DNA of 64,000 nucleotides, from contig JAFEKR010000025.1 of NCBI GenBank assembly GCA_019022495.1, positions 248,001 through 312,000 on the forward strand, read 5' to 3'. The position numbers were made by a program, and so were the translations under genes. The notes under the pieces were generated by a model. It made no database searches and was not told where the DNA came from. It saw only the letters and a program-made list of their open reading frames with translations. Within the stretch, counting starts at the first letter, position 1, and each line of letters begins with the position of its first letter. This stretch comes from Epichloe hybrida. Its lineage: Eukaryota > Ascomycota > Sordariomycetes > Hypocreales > Clavicipitaceae. Of the stretch, positions 33,615 through 44,899 are shown piece after piece.

Positions 33615-33728
33615 ATGCCTCCCAAACCTATGCCCGAGACCTTCCCGGACTGCTGGAATTGCAAGCAGAAGCTCACCTCTGCACCTCCGTGCGATTGTAC
33701 CAACCCCAAATGCCTGCAGCCCAACTAG
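33615..33728 (+). CDS. small Cys-rich peptide, 37 aa
   Basis: The frame starts at ATG 33615 in a good context (CTCAAAATGCC) and stops at TAG 33726-33728. The product begins MPPKPMPETFPDCWNCKQKL and ends in CDCTNPKCLQPN; its five cysteines (13, 16, 26, 28, 33) form CxxC, CxC and x4-C spacings, which fit a small zinc or copper site, metallothionein-like. It has no signal peptide. It lies directly downstream of a clear TATA promoter and just before the AT-rich transposon block. I do not recognise a named family, and a spliced longer product is possible: AAGTGAG at 33741 resembles a donor but lies beyond the stop. Confidence 0.5.
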   Translation: MPPKPMPETFPDCWNCKQKLTSAPPCDCTNPKCLQPN

Positions 33729-33858
33729 TCTGACCGTCATCAAGTGAGCCTTATTCTGACAGCCGATTTGGTCGTACTCTGACAAGGAAACAGTGCGCTC
33801 TCTTGATATTGTGGCTTCAGGCCGCCTGGTGTTTGGTTGGGGTTGTCTCGGAGATCTA

Positions 33859-33957
33859 CAGTAGGTCCAGGTAATTCCGAGCAACTCGTAGCAAGATTAG
33901 CGTAGAACCCACAGCGTGCTATGATGCTCGCTGCTTGGAATTACCTGAGACCCACTG
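33859..33957. mobile_element. short Tc1/mariner-like MITE (99 bp)
   Basis: Terminal inverted repeats begin CAGTAGGTCCAGGTAATTCC on the left and, read inward from the right, CAGTGGGTCTCAGGTAATTC, with one indel; similarity continues inwards for about 40 bp so the element can fold into one hairpin. It is flanked by TA on both sides (33857-33858 and 33958-33959), the target duplication of Tc1/mariner elements. Confidence 0.75.
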
Positions 33958-33959
33958 TA

Positions 33960-34084
33960 GGTGTTTACATATTACGGATTACATTACATTACATTACAAA
34001 CATTACAAATGTAATATTAGGAAAAAAAAAGTGGGGTATATTAATATCTTATAATATTATATAGATTTTTCTTTATTAAGTTAA
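33960..34084. mobile_element. possible end of a hAT-like element
   Basis: ATTACATTACATTAC-type subterminal repeats followed by AAAGTGGGGTAT and an AT-rich stretch resemble the left end of the large hAT element (41640-41760: TATTG repeats, then AAAAGTGGGGTAT). It is cut on the right by a Copia LTR. Confidence 0.4.
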
Positions 34085-34344
34085 TTGTTGAATCCTTCGG
34101 ATCTTCATCGGTTCAATCGTGGCCAAAGACCAGACCGAATTGTGGGTCTAGCGCAATGCACGTAATATAATTAGCTGTATTAATTCGCTACCCTCTCTTT
34201 AGCCTTACCTACAGATTTTGCTTACTTTTCTAGTATCTAGACTTTCCCTCTCTTCTCTCTCTTTCCTAGCTATCTAACTAACTATTATTAACTTTAATAT
34301 TATAGGATTATCTTACTTACGCAGGTACCTTAGTGTAACTAACA
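34085..34344 (+). repeat. Copia family 1 LTR
   Basis: 260 bp, TG...CA ends, aligning with LTRs at 42485, 49400, 41336 (reverse) and 63840 (reverse). Followed by CTAATTAGTAGTTAAC, the probable primer-binding region. Confidence 0.85.
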
Positions 34345-34364
34345 CTAATTAGTAGTTAACTTTA

Positions 34365-35172
34365 TTGATTTTTAATTTTTTTTGGGGTCATTAGCTGTGG
34401 CCAATGCATCTAATTTTCAAGGAAGCAAAAAAATTACTAGTAATACCTAGCTAGTGCTATATATAATAACTAAATTCAATAATTACTATAGTGTTAGGTA
34501 AAACATAAAAGGAATAAGCTTTAAGCTAAAAATTTAAGGGCTAAAAAGTTAATATAAACTTTATAATAAACTTTATAGGTATAATTACGTAAGATATAGT
34601 TATAATTCGCGACCGTAGTTAAACTCAAATCCATTCGAGTTTTACTTATCCTGCTATTAGCAACTTAGCGTGCATAGATAAGTAGGTTTAGCAACCGCTA
34701 ACGCATACCTCATAGCATAAATTAATATAATTCCCCCTTCCTCTACGACTATGTTTATTCTATCTCTTTACATCTTTTCTATCTTATAACTTATCCTTTA
34801 AAGCTCTAAGGCAAACCAAAAAAAAACATAACTTATTCTCACTTAACTCCACTCTAATTTAAATTTATAGGTAGGTTAAGGGCTACTAATTAACTAATTA
34901 ATAACTAACTAATTAAAAAAGAGTATAGCTAAGGGTAACTATAAGCTAGGGGCTATAACCACTAGGCTACAGAACCTAATAGCTATCTAAAAATCTAAGG
35001 AAATTCTAGATAAAAAGGAAATTTAAAAAACCAAAGAAAACATTAAGGAATTTAGGAAAAGTAAGAAGAAGAAGGGAAATAAAAAGCTAGAGAAGAAGGC
35101 TAGATATTTGGAAAAGGTGTTGAAAAATAGAGATCTATAATTTAAGCAGTTTTACCTCGTGCCTAGGAGGGG
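34365..35172 (-). mobile_element. short non-coding retroposon, copy A (808 bp)
   Basis: Read on the minus strand it starts CCCCCTCCTAGGCACGAGG and ends AAAAATCAA. It is flanked by a perfect 13-bp duplication GTAGTTAACTTTA (34352-34364 and 35173-35185). The unbroken site is seen in the sister Copia copy at 42747-42759. TAGCCTAGTGG (34959-34969, minus) resembles an RNA polymerase III A box. No coding frame. Confidence 0.85.
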
Positions 35173-36510
35173 GTAGTTAACTTTATAACTATAGATAAGC
35201 TAGGTATTATTAGAAGAGATATTTTTATAGATGCCACTACTACTACCCCTTATTATGCTATAATAGTCATTACGGTAAAGAGGTATAACTATAAAAGTGT
35301 GCTAAAGGAAAAGACTAGAATCCTAGTTATAGGCTTATTAGGCTTCTAAGGAATTAATCTATTAACCCTTAGGCTAAGGGATATAACTTTATTATATCTA
35401 TCTAGGATATTATTATTAATTATTAATTTTATGATTTATTATAAGAAAACTAACTAACTAACCAAATCTATTGCTATAAGGCATTTATTTCAAACCTAAC
35501 ATTAAATAACCTTAGCTAAGCTAGCTAACACACCTATAACTTCCCTTTAACATATTACTTTCTAATAAACCTTTAATCTATTCCTATAAGTATATATTAC
35601 TTATTTCTTACCCCCTTTATTCTTAGTGCTATTTACCCTATACTTTTGAAAATAGCAGAAGAATCTAGACCTTTTATAAGAGGCAAAGCTACTAGTAATA
35701 GTAAGGCTCTAATTATTACCCCTAAAAGACCCTAAGAGTATAAGTTACCCTTATATCTTTAATAGCTTACTTATGCTTTCTCCTATAATTAGAAAGATTT
35801 TATTAAGCTAGATCTAGAGACTACTATATAGCTTAAGCTTAATAACTAGATTATAAGATTTATTAACCTTAGTAAGTATTAAGGTTAAAGAGATAATAAC
35901 CTATAGGAATTATTCTAAGAAGACTTTAAAGGCTAGTCTAAAGATACCTTTAAAAAAGTATTTAAGGAAGTTATTAAAGAATTACGTAATTCTCTATAAG
36001 ATTATAGTATTCTTATTAAACAAGGCCTAGGATATTTAATCCTAGTATCCCTTAAAGAAGTGCTTTATTAAACTTTAATACCTCTTTAGTTATAGGAAAA
36101 ATCATAAGAATAACCATAATCCTCCAAACCCCTAGAGCCTTAATATTAAGAGCCCTAACTACTTACCCTAGAAATCTACCTTCCCTAACCCTAAAGACTA
36201 CCTAAACCTCCCTAAGAGCCTATATAATAATCTCTATTATATTAACAGCTTTATCCTAATAATTATTATTAATAATAACTAGTAAACTATTATTTATAAT
36301 AAATTATGCCTTTATAATAATTCCCCTCTAAAGATAAATTATAAAGAAGATCTTAGAGCTTATAAAGATATATAAGAATAGTAACCACTATAGTAAGAAG
36401 CTATATAACTTCTTAATACTAAAGATTACGCTCTTTAAAAATAAGTATAATAAAATTAACCTTCCTAAAACACATTATTAGAAAGCTTTCCCTATTATAT
36501 TAATAAGTAA

Positions 36511-37263
36511 CCCCTCCTGGGCACGAGGTAAAATTGCTTAAATTATAGATCTCTATTTTTCAACACCTTTTCTAAATATCTAGCCTTCTTCTCTAGCTTT
36601 TTATTTCCTTTCTTCTTCTTACTTTTCCTAAATTCCTTAATGTTTTCTTTAGTTTTTTAAATTTCCTTTTTATCTAGAATTTCCTCGGATTTTTAAATAG
36701 CTATTAGGTTTTATAACCTAGTGGTTATAGCCCCTAGCTTATGGTTACCCTTAGCTATACTATTTTCTAATTAGTTAATTATTAATTAGTTAATTAGTAG
36801 CCCTTAACTTACCTATGGATTTAAATTAAAGTGAAGTCAAGTGAGGATAAGTTATATTTTTTTTTTAGGGTTTAAGTTTACCTTAGAGCTTTAAAGGATA
36901 AATTATAAGATAAAAGAGATATAAAGAGATAAAATAAACATAGTCGCAGAGGAAGGGGGAATTACGTTAATTTATACTATAAGTAAAACTCGAATAGATT
37001 TGAGTTTAACTGCGGTCACGAATTATAACTATATCTTACGTAATCGCAGCCATAAAGTTTGTTATAAACTTTATATTAACTTTTTAGCCCCTAAATTTGT
37101 AGCTTAAAGCTTATTTCTTTTATGTTTTACCTAACACTATAGTAATTATTGAATTTAGTTGTTATATATAGCACTAGCTAGGTATTGCTAGTAGTTTTTT
37201 TGGTTCCTTGAAAATTAGATGCATTGGCCACAGCCAATGACCCCAAAAAAAATTAAAAATCAA
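36511..37263 (+). mobile_element. short non-coding retroposon, copy B (753 bp)
   Basis: Starts CCCCTCCTGGGCACGAGG and ends AAAAATCAA, flanked by TATTAATAAGTAA at 36498-36510 and 37264-37276. It is opposite in orientation to copy A, so the two look like a long inverted repeat enclosing 1.3 kb; the two different target duplications show they are separate insertions. The sister Copia copy near 44403-44420 has the empty site. Confidence 0.85.
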
Positions 37264-37466
37264 TATTAATAAGTAATACTAAATAATACTTCCTTAATTA
37301 CCTCTTTAGAAATAACTATTCCTATAAGGAGATAATTACTTATATCTATTAACACTTTAAGATAGAAAGTAACTAGTAATTCTATTACTATAAATAGAGT
37401 AGTATAATATTAAAGAGTATAATTAAAAAAAACCCTAATAAAAGTTAGCTTAATTACCTTAAGATT

Positions 37467-38241
37467 GCTTCTAGCGCCATTGTGCCAGATTTAGTCCAAA
37501 TCCGCAGCAAACGTTAGCAAATAACCTAACCCTAGCCTAGGATAGCCTTAAACAGCTAGAAAGAAAAGAAGAACCCATGGGAAGTTTAATATAAAGGGAA
37601 GAAAGAGACTAGGACCCTAGGGGGGGGAGAGCTCTTTTTTATACCTATAAAGGGGGGGGGGATAATTTAAATAACTTACTTAAAAACGAAGTATAACGTA
37701 ATTAACGAATTTAATAATACATAAGTAATCTTAACCTAGGACTACCCTAGTCTAAGGCTATAACTACCCTCCCCTTATACTAATTAAATAAAACTAGGTG
37801 CTTAGACTTTACTAGATATATAAGGTGAAAATAAGCTAGAGATAGCTAAAAAGTAAGGCTATAGAAGAGTTAGTATAGGAGTAAATAAGAAGTAAATTAA
37901 TATTATAAATCCGGATTTACTTTACCCTAGCCTAAAGTAAAGAGACCTAGGGTAGGTATATTATTACACTAGAAAAGGACTAGAAAGGGCCTTTAAATAC
38001 TTATTTTATATATTTTTCCTTTCTTTTTCTTTTTAATAAGATAAGGCTAGCGTAAGCTAGTAATAAATACTTACAGTAGGAAACATACTAAGTAGCGTAG
38101 GCCTATTATAGGGCTAGCGCTAGCTTATACATAGATATAAGGGGGTTTTTCTTCCTAGTATAGGGTTTTCCCTTTTAACTTAGTAGTAGGAGTACTAGTA
38201 ATAGCTACCTATAGAGCTAACTAGTGTAAATAATATATATA
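37467..38241. mobile_element. unclassified insertion with 12-bp target duplication (775 bp)
   Basis: It splits Copia sequence that is continuous at 44590-44620. TACCTTAAGATT is repeated on both sides (37455-37466 and 38242-38253). The left end is GCTTCTAGCGCCATTGTGCC; the right end is a (TA)n tail after GTGTAAATAA. Contains G9-type tracts near 37620 and 37657. It does not match the other short retroposon. Confidence 0.65.
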
Positions 38242-38387
38242 TACCTTAAGATTATATTATTAACCCTTAAGAAAATCCATAGAGGTTTATACCTTACTAA
38301 AATAGTAAATACTAAGCTCTATAAGTCAGTATTAAATACTATAGCTAGTGTGCCTAAATATTAGATAGTAAAATACATACTATTGAA

Positions 38388-39297
38388 ATGTAGGGAGCTA
38401 GTTGCTAGCTGGCAACAGCTGTACAGGTGCAAGCTCTACGGTCGGGGACTAATAGGGCCGCAACGTTAAATCAATTAACGTAACGTAACGGAAGGTTATA
38501 GTAGTTATTAACTAATAGAATTTAATCTAGATTACTTTTATAATATCTTATAAAGCAATAGAATTGATTTTAGATACGTTATATAGGTAATGCGGCTGTT
38601 ATTAGTTAAGAGGACTAGCTACCTAGCTAGTTAAAAAGATCTTCTTCCTCTTATAGACCTACTAACTATATTAGTGGATCCGGGCTACTAATGGGGTCTT
38701 ACGGGCTACTTTTGATTTTCCGTAAAATTCATTTATATGTAAAAATCAAAAAATTAACTCACTACTATACTAGCTAGTAACCTATATACACTAACTTTTA
38801 GTCTAAAAAATAACCTTGCATAAAGAGAAAGCCCTATCTTCTAGCTTTAATTTGCTATATATAAAACTTTTGTATAACCTCTAGTTAAAGAGAAAATCGC
38901 TATTAAAGATAGCTATAGTGTAAGTTATGTGTAGGGTAACCTGCTTACGTCACCCTAGTTTACTTAATTACTAGTGGCGTGGTTATAGCTACACTTATAG
39001 CCATAACGTAATTAACTAATTAGTTATCTATATAGTTAGACGCAGCTGTTAATAGCTACGATGTAGCTATTAATAGCTACCTTTATGACTATTAATAGCT
39101 ATAGTGTAGCTATTAGACTTACAAAGTAAGCTAGTAATAAAAAGGTTCTTTAACTAGAAAAGGGCTAAAAATAGGTCTTATTTTTAACACCCCCTTTACA
39201 AAAGAATTACATTAAAAGCAATTAGAAGTGTACAAAGAGACTATAGGGTAAAAAACAATAACTTTTGATAATAATAGATAAAAGGGACCCTCCTAAG
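38388..39297. other. unassigned AT-rich repeat DNA
   Basis: It starts near TGTAGGGAGCTAGTTGC (38389) and reaches TTTTTAACA (39181-39189); TG...CA ends would fit an ~800-bp LTR of a third family, but there is no second copy in the window and no flanking duplication was found. It keeps several CpG-rich patches near 38420-38470. Confidence 0.25.
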
Positions 39298-40049
39298 TAC
39301 GAGGTAAAACTGCTTAGCTTACTACACCCTGACACCCCATTCCTTTAACTTCTTTTTATCTACCTTGCAAAGCTTATTGTTAGGCTTGCCCTTATTTTTT
39401 AATATCTTCTCCCTTATATTATAGATACTATTAATTATCTTTAGGTTAGATTTATCTTCCCTTTCCTTTCCTTTGCTTTTCTTCTCTTCTATAATATTAT
39501 TTAATATTTCAGATAGTGCAGTGTCTTTTTTATCACCTTTGGCTATACTATTATCTAATTAGTTGGTCGTCAATTGGTTAATTAGTAGCCTATGACTTAC
39601 TTAGTGATGTAAGGAATTGGATTAGCTGTAATTAAGGATAAGTTGTGTTATTTTTTTAGGGTTTAAGTTCGCCTTAGAGCTTTAAAGGACAAGTTACAAG
39701 ATAGAAGAGATGTAAAGAGATGGAACAAACACAGTCGCAGAGGAAGGGGGAATTACGTTAATTTATACTATAAGTAAAACTTAAATGGATTTAAGTTTAA
39801 CTACAGTCGCGAATTATAACTCTTATATAATCGTAGCTATAAAGTTTGTTATAAACTTTGTATTAACTTTTTAGCCCCTAAATTTATAGCTTAAAGCTTA
39901 TTCCTTAATGTTTTACCTAATACTACAGTGATTATTAAATTTGGTTATTACATATGGCACTAGCTAGGTATTGCTAGTAATTCTTTTGGTTCCTTGAAAA
40001 TTAGATGCATTGGCCACAGCCAATGACCCCAAAAAAAATTAAAAATCAA
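39298..40049 (+). mobile_element. short non-coding retroposon, copy C (752 bp)
   Basis: Starts CCCTCCTAAGTACGAGGTAA and ends AAAAATCAA, flanked by TAGATAAAAGGGA at 39285-39297 and 40050-40062. It is full length by comparison with copy B. The middle part near 39410-39540 diverges from copy B. Confidence 0.85.
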
Positions 40050-40677
40050 TAGATAAAAGGGAAAAACAGGAAAATATAAAAAGCCCCCTTTTGAATTCCT
40101 AGCTATTTGTTATAGACTAGCCCCTAGGCGGCTGCAATAGGGCGTCAATATAGTATTGAGAGACTTAAGGAAGAGAAGGGAAAGGAGAAGAGGCTATCCC
40201 TAGTAGTGCCCCTTATACCCCCTTAACTCCTTATATAAGCCCCCCCTTTCCTTAACTTACCTATTCCTACTTACCCTTACCCTTCCTACTATATAGAAAA
40301 TACTTAGGTAAAGCCTAAGCCCTTACATATACCCTTACTTAGTCTTATTAAACCTACCCCTTTATTATAACATTCCCTATTATGCTATTAGTAAATAAGG
40401 TAAATCACTCCCTTCTCCGCTATTACCTTTCTATAAATTATTTAGTAAGTATTTAATCCTATTCCTTACTTATTACTATTAGGTACGTAACACACACGTC
40501 CCACTAGCTTATTATGCTATTATTATACGCGTAACGCGTTTACCTTACTAACCTATTATTATTATAATATCTAGCCCCCTACCCCTACTAGTTTATAATT
40601 TATTTAATAAGGGTATATAACATATTTACCTTACTAACCTATTATTTATTATAGTCTCTAGCCTTACTGTTGGAACA
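40050..40677. other. unassigned AT-rich repeat DNA
   Basis: It contains one flank of copy C and further AT-rich DNA; no element ends or coding remnant recognised. Confidence 0.4.
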
Positions 40678-40954
40678 AAGGTGATATCAATCGCGCGTCG
40701 CAGCCGCAATTACCTAGCAAAAGCTTAGGCCACGCGTAGGCCCCACACATAACCTATAACCTAGCCTATTAATTAGCTAGGAAATATAGGGCTATAAACA
40801 CGCAGCCCCCTTTCTTTTCTTTTATTACAAATTCTAGCTTTTAACTTCTTTTTTCTATATATATAATATAGCCTAGAATAAATAATTAATAATAATACTA
40901 TTCTTTAGGCTTATAACCTTATTATATTAAATTTAATACCTTATAATACTAACA
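40678..40954 (+). repeat. Copia family 2 LTR
   Basis: 277 bp; matches the reverse LTRs at 50103-50408 and 56482-56789. Confidence 0.85.
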
Positions 40955-41335
40955 CTAATTAGTGGTTACCTTTATAGATAACTATATAGTCTTTGAACAC
41001 CGTAAATTAGCAAGGTTAATTAGAAGAGGTAGCTTGCCTAATAATGACTTACCCTATAAAATAGGAGGGCTATGTTTAATAATAAGTTATACTAATAGAA
41101 AGGTATAATATAGCTCTTTTCTTACTTTAGTATTAATATCTATATCTATACGGATTCTAAAATAATAAAGAAGGGTTTAATACTAGTAGCTAAGCTATCC
41201 CCTTATCTTTCTTTATTATGCGTTCTATTACATATTTAAAGTTAACTACCTTACCTTATAATCCTTCACACTAAAACATAAGTTATATAATTCACGTCTA
41301 CACCCCTCCTATCCCCTTATATTAAAGATCTGCTC
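40678..41335 (+). mobile_element. Ty1/Copia family 2, 5' LTR and start of internal region
   Basis: The LTR (40678-40954, TGTTGGAACAAAGG...CTAACA) is followed by CTAATTAGTGGTTACC and then internal DNA matching, in reverse, 56160-56480. The element is cut at 41336 by the reverse-oriented Copia family 1 LTR. Confidence 0.8.
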
Positions 41336-41600
41336 TGTTAGTTACACTAAGGTGCCTGCGCAGGTAAAAGGGTAATCCTGTATAATTGAAGTTAATAATA
41401 GTTAAAAAATCAGCTAGAAAGGAAAGAGGGAGAAGAGAGGGAAAGTCTAGATACTAGGAAAGTAAGCGAAATCCGTGTGTAAGGTAAAAGAGAGAGTAGC
41501 GAATTAATGCAGCTAATTATATTACGTGCATCGCGCTAGACTTATAATTAGTCTAGTCTTTAGCCACGATTAAACCAATAAAGATCTAAAGGAATTAACA
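41336..41600 (-). repeat. Copia family 1 LTR (3' LTR of the outer minus element)
   Basis: TGTTAGTTACACTAAGG at left and GGAATTAACA at right, i.e. the family 1 LTR reversed. Directly to its right CTCTCTTTTTCCTTTG is the reversed polypurine tract. The internal part of this element resumes after the hAT insertion at 57243. Confidence 0.85.
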
Positions 41601-41635
41601 CTAGTAGTCTCTCTTTTTCCTTTGTGGCTAAAGAG

Positions 41636-42484
41636 CAGAGCATTGTTGTATTGTATTGTATTGTATTTTTTGGCCCTTCGATGTATTGTATTGTATTGTA
41701 TTGCCCTATGTATTGTTAGGGAAAATTAAAAGTGGGGTATTATATAAATTTATTATATAGTAGTTTTTTTAAGTAATCTAATTATAGTATCCTTATTTTT
41801 ATATATAATTTAGTTATTTATTTAAAAATCTATAAAGTTTTAGCTTATTTAGAAAAGTAAGCTTATTTTAGATATATAATATCTTAGTAATATTCTTTTA
41901 TATCTATTTTTAAGAATGCTTTTTTCTTAATATATTAAGGGTCTTCCTATGCTTATATCTATTTTCTATAATTTATTATAATTATTTATTTTATAAAAAT
42001 ACATTATAATATAATACAATACAATACATTACAATACAATACAATACAATATATTATTAAAAAGGTAAGGTAGTATATATACTTATTATATAGTAGATTC
42101 TTAATGTAATCTAAATAAGATATCCTTAAATTTCTATACCATTTAAGTATTTAGTTATAGAATTATAAAGTTTTAGCTAATTTAGACTATTAAGCTATAT
42201 ATATATATAGGGTAGCTATAAATAGTATTATCTAGGCTTCACTTATAGTAATATTTATTCTTTATATTTTAAAGCTTATTTTATCTTTCTAGCTTTTTTT
42301 TAAGATTTACTATACGTTTTAATATAGTTTTTTTGCTTTAAATATAATATTTACCCTAAAGAAATAATTTATAATTCTAAATAAATAAGATTAAAACTCT
42401 AATAAAAATATACTTATATATTTAAGGAATTTATTATAAAGAGAAAATTAATACTTATTTAATAAATACTTCTTTTACTATTAA
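41636..42484. other. left arm of the hAT element
   Basis: AT-rich, with TATTG arrays at 41645-41710. A second array of ATACA repeats lies at 42015-42055, followed by DNA similar to 41720-41880; this suggests a second, related hAT end nested or duplicated here. Confidence 0.5.
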
Positions 42485-42740
42485 TGTTGATTCCTTCGGA
42501 TCTTTATCGGTTTAATCGTGGCCAAAGACCGGACTAATTGTAGGTCCGGCGTAATGCACGCGATATAATTGGCTACATTAATTCGCCACCCCCTTTTGTG
42601 CCCCACATATAGATTTCGCCTACTTTTCTAGTATCTAGACTTTCCCTCTCTTCTCCCTCTTTCCTAGCTAGCTAACTAACTATTATTAACTTTAATTATA
42701 TAGGATTTATTACCTGCGTAGGACCTTAGTGAATCTAACA
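42485..42740 (+). repeat. Copia family 1 5' LTR
   Basis: 256 bp, TGTTGATTCCTTCGGATC...GAATCTAACA. Confidence 0.88.
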
Positions 42741-44899
42741 CTAATTAGTAGTTAACTTTATAACTATAGATAAGCTAGGTATTATAAGAAGAGATATTTT
42801 TGTAAATACTACTGCCACTACCCCTTATTATACCGTAATGGTTATTACGGTAGAGAGGCATAACTATATAAGTGTGCTAAAGGAAGAGACTAGAATCCTA
42901 GTTACAGGCTTATTAGGCTTCTAAGGAATTAATTTATTAACCCTTAGGCTTAGGGATATAACTTTATTATATTTATCTAGGATATTGTTATTAATTGTTA
43001 ATTCTATTGTCTATTACGAGAAAACTAACCAAATAACCAAATCTATTGCTATAAGGTATTTATTTCAAACCTAACGTTAAATAACCTTAGCTAAGCTAGC
43101 TGATATATCTATAACTTCTCTATAAATATTCCCTTCATCCGATAGACCTTCAATCTGTTTGTATAAGTATTTATAGCTTGTTTTTTTGCCCCCTTTATTA
43201 TTAGTGCTATTTGCCTTGTACTTGTTAGTAAGAGAGAGAGATTACCTCCTTCCCTCCTTTTTACGAAAAACAGGAAGTAGTAATTCCTATTATTCCCTTA
43301 TTACTTTTCCTGTTATTTTCTAGTTACTTTTAGAACTTCTATTGCTTTCTTTATCTCTATTAATTTATTCTTATTACTGCTTTTGCTGCTTCCACTACTT
43401 TTTCTTCTGTTTTTCCTATTTTCGTAATTTTCTGATTTTATTAGAGCGACAACGCTCCTAAAATGTAAAAGAAAAACCTTATAATAATAATAGGTAAATA
43501 TAGGAGCTTAATTAGTAGTAAAATAATAAATTAGTAATGTTCCTTTTATAGTTAAAGATAGTAGAGGAATCTAGACCTTCCATAAGAGCAAAGGCTACTA
43601 GTAATAGTAAGGCTCTAACTATTACCCCTAAAAGACCCTAAGAGTATAAGTTACCCTTATGCCTTTAATAGCTTACTTATGACTTCTCTAGTGATTAGAA
43701 AGAATTCGTTAAGCTAGATCTAGAGACTACTATATAGCTTAAGCTTAATAACTAGATTATAAGATTTATTAACCTTAGTAAGTATTAAGGTTAGAGAGAT
43801 AATAACCTATAGGAATTATTCTAAGAAGACTTTAAAGGCTAGTTTAAAGATACCTTTAAAAGGGTATCTAAGGATATTATTAGAGAATTACGTAATTCTT
43901 TATGAGATTATAGTATCCTTATTAGGCAAGGCCTAGGATATTTAATCCTAGTATTACTTAAGGAAGTGCTTTATTAAACCTTAATACCCCTTTAGTTATA
44001 GGAAAGATTATAAGAAAGACTATAATCTTCCAAACCCCTAGAACCTTAACATTAATAGCCCTAATAACCTACCCTAGAAATTAACCTTCCCTAACCCTAG
44101 AGATTACTTAAACTCTTATAAGAACCCCTGTAATAATCCCTATTATATTAATAGCTCTATCCGAATAATTATTATTAAGAACAACTAGTGGACTATTATT
44201 CATAATAAATTATGCCTTTATAGTAATTCCCCTCTAAAGATTAGATTATAAAGAAGATCTTGGAGCTTATGAAGATATATAAGGATAGTAACCACTATAG
44301 TGGAAAGCTATATAACTTCTTAATACTAAAGATTATGCTCTTTAAAAATAAGTGTAATAGAATTAACCTTCCTTAAATATATTATTAGAAGGCTTTCCCT
44401 ATTATATTAATAGGTAATACTAAGTAATACTTCCTTAATTACCTCTTTAGGAATAACTATTCCTATAAAGAGATAATTACTTATATTCGTTAATGCTTTA
44501 AGACAGAAAGTAACTAGTAATTCTATTACTATAAATAGAGTAGTATAATGCTAAAGAGTATAATTAAGAAAAACCCTAATAAAAGTAAGCTTAATTACCT
44601 TAAGATTATATTATTAACCCTTAAGAAAATCTATAGAGGCCTATACCTTACTAAAATAGTAAATACTAAACTCTATAAGCAGGCCTTAAATGCTATAGCT
44701 AGTATGCCTAAATGTTAGATAGTGGAATACATACACTCCGCAGGCTTTAAGAGTCTTACTAGAGACCTCTATAAGGTAATTACTATTATAGAATTAAATA
44801 AGAAGTCCTTCTAATACCTTTAGTACTAATAAGGAGACCCTCTAGAGGCTATATTTACTAATTATTAGTATAGATAATAATCCTATAGTAAAGGAAGCT

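Larger units (their letters stand above)
34085..38387 (+). mobile_element. Ty1/Copia element, family 1, 5' fragment with nested insertions
   Basis: It begins with an LTR (34085-34344, TGTTG...CTAACA) and continues into an internal region colinear with 42741 onward. It is interrupted by retroposon copies at 34365-35172 and 36511-37263 and an unclassified insert at 37467-38241. Colinearity with the copy at 42485 ends at 38387 (counterpart near 44729). No protein is readable. Confidence 0.8.

Noticed and set aside
34365..37263. A single DNA transposon with long terminal inverted repeats
   Set aside because: Each 'arm' has its own different direct repeat and the middle is Copia DNA continuous with a sister copy; two separate retroposon insertions explain it.
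41645..41710. TATTG tandem arrays considered as telomere-like repeats
   Set aside because: The unit is not TTAGGG and the arrays sit symmetrically just inside the hAT ends, so they are subterminal repeats of the element.
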